From positions 124,001-188,000 of the forward strand of contig NZ_ABTR02000001.1 of assembly GCF_000172975.1 (NCBI RefSeq): DNA of 64,000 nt, in the 5' to 3' direction. The stretch is from Dethiosulfovibrio peptidovorans DSM 11002 (GTDB lineage: Bacteria; Synergistota; Synergistia; Synergistales; Dethiosulfovibrionaceae). Under the pieces are notes generated by a model that saw only the letters and a list, made by a program, of their open reading frames with translations, did no database searches and was not told where the DNA came from. Positions 60,734 to 64,000 of this stretch are shown piece by piece; position 1 is the stretch's first letter; the number at the start of each line of letters is the position of its first letter. Position numbers and translations under genes: made by a program.

Positions 60734-62302
60734 TTGATCACGGAAGAGATAAAAAAAATAAGCTGGCGTCAGGCTCCCTCCATATCAAAGGTTATGCTAG
60801 GAGGTCCGATCTCCATCGAGGAAGTAGTGGCGGTAGCCCGTCACGGTGCCAAGGTGGAGTTCGGAGAGGAATATATAGACAGGGTGAATCGTTGCAGAGC
60901 CCACGTGGATCATTTCTCCAGGGAGGAGAAAGCCATCTACGGCATAACCACAGGGCTTGGAGAGAACTGGAACAGGTTTATTTCCCAGGAGGACAGGGAG
61001 ATAGTCCAGAGAAACCACGTCCTTTCCCATTCCTGCTCGGTCGGAGAGCCTCTGGAGGATGAGTGCGTAAGGGCCATGATGTTCGTCATGCTCCAGCACT
61101 TCGGGTCGGGACACACGGGGATGAGAATGGCCCCTCTGGAGCTTTTGGCCGGAATGCTCAACGCCGGAGTCGTTCCGGTGGTGCCAGGACACGGATCGGT
61201 GGGCTATATATGCTACGAGGCCCATATCGGCTCGGTCCTCATAGGAGAGGGGCAGGCGGTATACGGTAGACAGAGGATGAATGGATCGGAGGCCCTGAAC
61301 GCTGCTGGACTGGATCCGGTGGTGCTCTCCAGCAAGGAGGGGCTGACCATCGTATCGGGGACCACCTCCGTTACCGCCATAGGGGCCCTCGGACTATACG
61401 ATTCCCTTATGATAGCCCAGACCGCCGACGTGGCGGGAGCCATGTCGCTGGAGGTTTTAAAGGGAACTCTGATGGCGATGGACCCAAGGATACAGGAGGT
61501 TCGGCCCCATAGACACCAGGGAGACACCGCCTCCAACGTCAGGCGGCTCCTTGAGGACAGCGAAATCGAGAGGACATACCGAGGACACCGGGTCCAAGAC
61601 GCACTGTCCCTTCGGTGTATCCCTCAGCTACACGGTGCGGCGAAAAAGATACTCACCGACGTGCTTGAGACAGTGTCGGTAGAGCTTAACTCGTCGGTGG
61701 ATAATCCCCTAATATTCGACACCGAAGACGGAGGCGAGGCCCTTATGGGCTGCAACGCCGACGGATCTTACGTTGGAATGGGCTGCGACTGCGCAATCAT
61801 AGCCCTTACAGGTCTTGCCAAGATGTCCGAGAGGCGACTGGACAGGACGGTGAACCACCACGTCAGCGAGCTTCCCGCCTTTTTGAACGCAAACCCCGGC
61901 TTCAACAACGGCCTGATGATCCCTCAGTACGCCGCGGCAGGGCTTTTAGGGGAGATGAAGACCTTAAGCCACCCTTCCACGGTGGACAACGGCTTCACCT
62001 GCGCCAACCAGGAGGACTATACCAGCATGGGAGCCAACGCGGCGGTCAAGCTCTACAGAGGGGCCTCTTTGGCGAAGTACATACTCTCGGTTGAGATCCT
62101 GAACGCCTGTCAGGCCCAGGATTTTTACGACATAGCCCCCTCCCCTGCCACTAAGGCGGTCCACGACAGGGTCAGGCAGGAGGTCCCAAAGGTGGAACAG
62201 GATACCTTTATGTCCCCCCTCATGGAGGCCATAGCGAGGATGGTGAAAAACGGCGAGATCCTCTCCGCCGCCGAGTCGGTGACAGGGCCGCTGGAGTTTT
62301 AA
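60734..62302 (+). CDS. Histidine/phenylalanine ammonia-lyase homologue lacking the MIO triad
   Basis: The 522-residue protein aligns along its whole length with HutH (YGITTGLG at 69-76, LSH at 97-99, VQDALSLRCIPQ at 287-298, SVDNPLIF at 321-328, ANQED at 424-428). However, the Ala-Ser-Gly triad that cyclises to the MIO cofactor is Tyr158-Ile159-Cys160, with three residues missing after it. Equivalents of HutH Asn195, Tyr280 and Phe329 are Ser208, Leu291 and Ala342. Tyr69, His99, Gln288, Arg294 and Glu427 remain. It therefore cannot be an ordinary histidine ammonia-lyase; its reaction is unknown. The start is a TTG with GGGAGG 7 bases upstream. It ends the symporter operon before a 23-base hairpin. 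Confidence 0.9.
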   Translation: MITEEIKKISWRQAPSISKVMLGGPISIEEVVAVARHGAKVEFGEEYIDRVNRCRAHVDHFSREEKAIYGITTGLGENWNRFISQEDREIVQRNHVLSHSCSVGEPLEDECVRAMMFVMLQHFGSGHTGMRMAPLELLAGMLNAGVVPVVPGHGSVGYICYEAHIGSVLIGEGQAVYGRQRMNGSEALNAAGLDPVVLSSKEGLTIVSGTTSVTAIGALGLYDSLMIAQTADVAGAMSLEVLKGTLMAMDPRIQEVRPHRHQGDTASNVRRLLEDSEIERTYRGHRVQDALSLRCIPQLHGAAKKILTDVLETVSVELNSSVDNPLIFDTEDGGEALMGCNADGSYVGMGCDCAIIALTGLAKMSERRLDRTVNHHVSELPAFLNANPGFNNGLMIPQYAAAGLLGEMKTLSHPSTVDNGFTCANQEDYTSMGANAAVKLYRGASLAKYILSVEILNACQAQDFYDIAPSPATKAVHDRVRQEVPKVEQDTFMSPLMEAIARMVKNGEILSAAESVTGPLEF

Positions 62303-62350
62303 TTATCAGAACCAGGAAGAAGATAACGTAACGAAAAATTCAATTATCCC

Positions 62351-62397
62351 TATAAAGAGCAACGCCGATCTCTCAGAGATCGGCGTTGCTCTTTATA
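62351..62397. terminator. Perfect 23-base inverted repeat, bidirectional terminator
   Basis: The arms 62351-62373 and 62375-62397 are exact reverse complements around a single C. The stem centre is GC-rich (AACGCCGATCTCT side) and both ends are AT-rich (TATAAAGAG/CTCTTTATA), so it can stop transcription from both the lyase-like gene and the convergent cstA. Confidence 0.85.
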
Positions 62398-62415
62398 GTC
62401 AGTGATCAGTTATCT

Positions 62416-64000
62416 CTATTCTGATCTAAGCGCCTTAAAGGCCTCTACCACCAGCAACAAAGCCAGGAGGAAGAGTATCGACGCCACCCCGGCAAGGAGA
62501 TAGTTGGGCTGTGCCAATCCAAGCCATCCCTTGATGAGGATGACTAGGGCCATCATGGTGGTGACAAGCATGAACCAGAAGGGCGCCATAAGGAAATTGG
62601 CGTTCTTCTTCAGTCCTCTTACCACCCAGACGCCTACGGAGAGCAGAGCCAGAGCTGCGACCATCTGGTTAGCGGCTCCGAAGATGGGCCATATAGCCTT
62701 CCAGGCCGGAATGGGGTTGCCTGCCGCATCATGGGTCTTGACCATCACAAGGGTCAGGGCCGCTACCACAGCTATTATAGTGGCGACGTACTTGTTGATC
62801 TTCATCCCGGAAAGCTCCTGGATCTGATAACGGGCCAGTCGGGTTGCCGTGTCCAGAGAGGTAAGCAGGAAACTGTTAATGGCGATAGCACCGAGACGGG
62901 TTCCAAGAACCGGATCGATCCCCACCAAAGAGGCGAACTTACCGAAACCCTCGGCGAAGGTGACCACCGGTCCACCCTTCACTATGGAACCGGCTACCAT
63001 GAGGGTGCCGATGGCGATACAGGCTACGAGGCCCTCCATAAGCATGGAGCCGTATCCCACGACGATGGCGTCGGTCTCCTTACGAAGCTGTTTGGAGGTG
63101 GTTCCGCTTCCGACCAGAGCGTGGAAACCGGATATGGCCCCGCAGGCCACTATGACGAACATCATGGGCCACATGGGCTGTCCCTTTATACCAAAGTAAT
63201 CGACGCCGGACTTCATCATCGGGATCGCACCGCTGTCGAACTTGCTGCCCAAAAGCATACCGATAGCGCCTATTATAACCGCGAAATAAAGGAAGTAGGA
63301 AGCAAGATAGTCTCTGGGCTGAAGCAGAAGCCAAACCGGCAGAACCGAGGCGGCCAGGATATAGACGGCGAGAATGTAGTTCCAGGTCGTATTGGGGAGC
63401 TTGAACATCTCCACTATGGTCTGACTGTCAGAGCCCTTCACACAGGCCACCGCGACGATAGCCAGCATGACCACAGTGACCATCCAAAGAGGAGCGTGGA
63501 ATTTATAGATAAGCATACCTGAGATAACAGCCATGCAGATATAGAGACATCCCACGAAGGCGACTATGGGGTCGGCTGCAAAGGTGTTGGCAGAGAGAAC
63601 CAAGAAGACCGCCACGATCAGGATGAGGGCCAGTATGGTGAAGCAAAGGAAGAGGATCTTCCCCCTATGGCCTATCCAGCGTTCGACGACCTCTCCGACA
63701 GACTTACCGTCGTGGCGCATGGAGGAGACCAACGATCCCATATCGTGAGGTCCACCGAGGAAGGTGGATCCTACGATACACCACAGAAGGGTCGGAAGCC
63801 ATCCGAACATGGAAGCCGCGACTATTGGGCCGGTTACGGGACCGGCACCTGCGATGGAGGCGAAGTGGTGTCCAAGAAGGACCGCCGGATGGGCCGGACA
63901 ATAGTCGATACCGTCGAACATGCACTCCGCAGGAGTCTTGTTATCGTCGTTAAGGTCGTAGACCTTGGCCATAAAAGACCCGTAAACTCTGTAACCGATT
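62416..64000 (-). CDS. cstA: CstA-family carbon starvation / peptide or pyruvate transporter (5' end outside window)
   Basis: At least 528 residues are visible, with about 14 membrane helices and CstA signatures DYCPAHPAVLLGHHFASIAGAGPVTGP, read as two adjacent blocks, and GGPHDMGSLVSSMRHDGKS likewise. The frame is open to the window edge and reads GYRVYGSFMAKVYDLNDD before the first in-frame ATG at 63972, which matches the CstA N-terminus. That ATG is therefore internal and the gene is truncated. CstA relatives import peptides or pyruvate. It is convergent with the symporter-lyase operon and shares its terminator. Confidence 0.93.
   Translation of the reverse strand, partial: IGYRVYGSFMAKVYDLNDDNKTPAECMFDGIDYCPAHPAVLLGHHFASIAGAGPVTGPIVAASMFGWLPTLLWCIVGSTFLGGPHDMGSLVSSMRHDGKSVGEVVERWIGHRGKILFLCFTILALILIVAVFLVLSANTFAADPIVAFVGCLYICMAVISGMLIYKFHAPLWMVTVVMLAIVAVACVKGSDSQTIVEMFKLPNTTWNYILAVYILAASVLPVWLLLQPRDYLASYFLYFAVIIGAIGMLLGSKFDSGAIPMMKSGVDYFGIKGQPMWPMMFVIVACGAISGFHALVGSGTTSKQLRKETDAIVVGYGSMLMEGLVACIAIGTLMVAGSIVKGGPVVTFAEGFGKFASLVGIDPVLGTRLGAIAINSFLLTSLDTATRLARYQIQELSGMKINKYVATIIAVVAALTLVMVKTHDAAGNPIPAWKAIWPIFGAANQMVAALALLSVGVWVVRGLKKNANFLMAPFWFMLVTTMMALVILIKGWLGLAQPNYLLAGVASILFLLALLLVVEAFKALRSE

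Noticed and set aside
60734-62302. Calling this gene hutH (histidine ammonia-lyase)
   Set aside because: Overall similarity is clear, but the MIO triad is missing and three more active-site residues are changed; no other hut gene is near.
63972-64000. ATG at 63972 as the start of cstA
   Set aside because: The frame continues upstream to the window edge with the typical CstA N-terminal sequence GYRVYGSFMAKVYDL, so the gene is truncated by the window.
1-64000. CRISPR arrays, IS elements, tRNA or rRNA genes, prophage
   Set aside because: No regularly spaced repeats, transposase or integrase motifs, or tRNA cloverleaf/TTC-arm patterns were found while reading; a tRNAscan and repeat search would be needed to exclude them fully.

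Overview
The window (GC-rich, about 55-57% by eye) looks like the chromosome of an anaerobic, amino-acid-fermenting diderm, most likely a member of the Synergistota (Dethiosulfovibrio/Synergistes-like). This placement is an inference from gene content: a complete type II secretion locus implies an outer membrane, yet division genes are of the Firmicutes type (sepF, divIVA, a DivIC-like protein). Type III glutamine synthetase, TRAP and Liv importers, a sodium:solute symporter, CstA and an aromatic-amino-acid-lyase homologue point to growth on organic and amino acids. No tRNA, rRNA, IS element, prophage or CRISPR array was seen. Many genes start with GTG or TTG and many neighbours overlap by 1-8 bases.

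Layout. 1-4122: a truncated IlvD/Edd-type dehydratase and a TRAP transporter (dctMQP order), with a divergent FadR-family regulator and two tandem TGGTNNNACCA operators. 4119-9172: HlyD-like protein, yggS, sepF, divIVA, recG, recX. 9462-11579: glnN. 11638-30987: one unbroken minus-strand run that starts with a YybS-like membrane protein, rplI, dnaB, an orphan parB-like gene and an O-antigen-ligase/PglL-like gene, then passes through a full general secretion set (gspJKLMNCIDEFGH) and ends with a NarL-type histidine kinase and response regulator. 31123-32196: rpsF-ssb-rpsR. 32267-39466: pgsA, secA, an exported protein of unknown function, argS and a divIC-like gene. 39636-44272: livKHMGF. 44400-45103: nrdR and rpsU. 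45135-50296: prmA, mtaB, a non-canonical Hsp70/J-domain pair and a HIT protein. 50433-55061: hrcA-grpE-dnaK-dnaJ under a CIRCE element. 55242-57489: a histidine phosphatase and a Kef-type antiporter. 57536-62302: an unusual catabolic-looking cluster. 62416-64000: cstA, cut by the window end.

The most striking region is 57536-62302. A GntR/FCD regulator faces an operon of a sodium:solute symporter, an 82-residue two-helix membrane protein, a 183-residue protein I do not recognise, and a 522-residue member of the histidine/phenylalanine ammonia-lyase family. The last would be auto-annotated hutH, but it lacks the Ala-Ser-Gly triad that forms the MIO cofactor (Tyr-Ile-Cys and a three-residue deletion instead) and has also lost Asn195, Tyr280 and Phe329 equivalents, while keeping the fold motifs and other catalytic positions. 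I infer a lyase-fold enzyme, or lyase-derived protein, with a different chemistry that works with a dedicated importer and an unknown partner protein. Other points of interest are the two-component system and PglL-like ligase co-transcribed with the secretion genes, the second Hsp70/J pair, and several compact regulatory sites.
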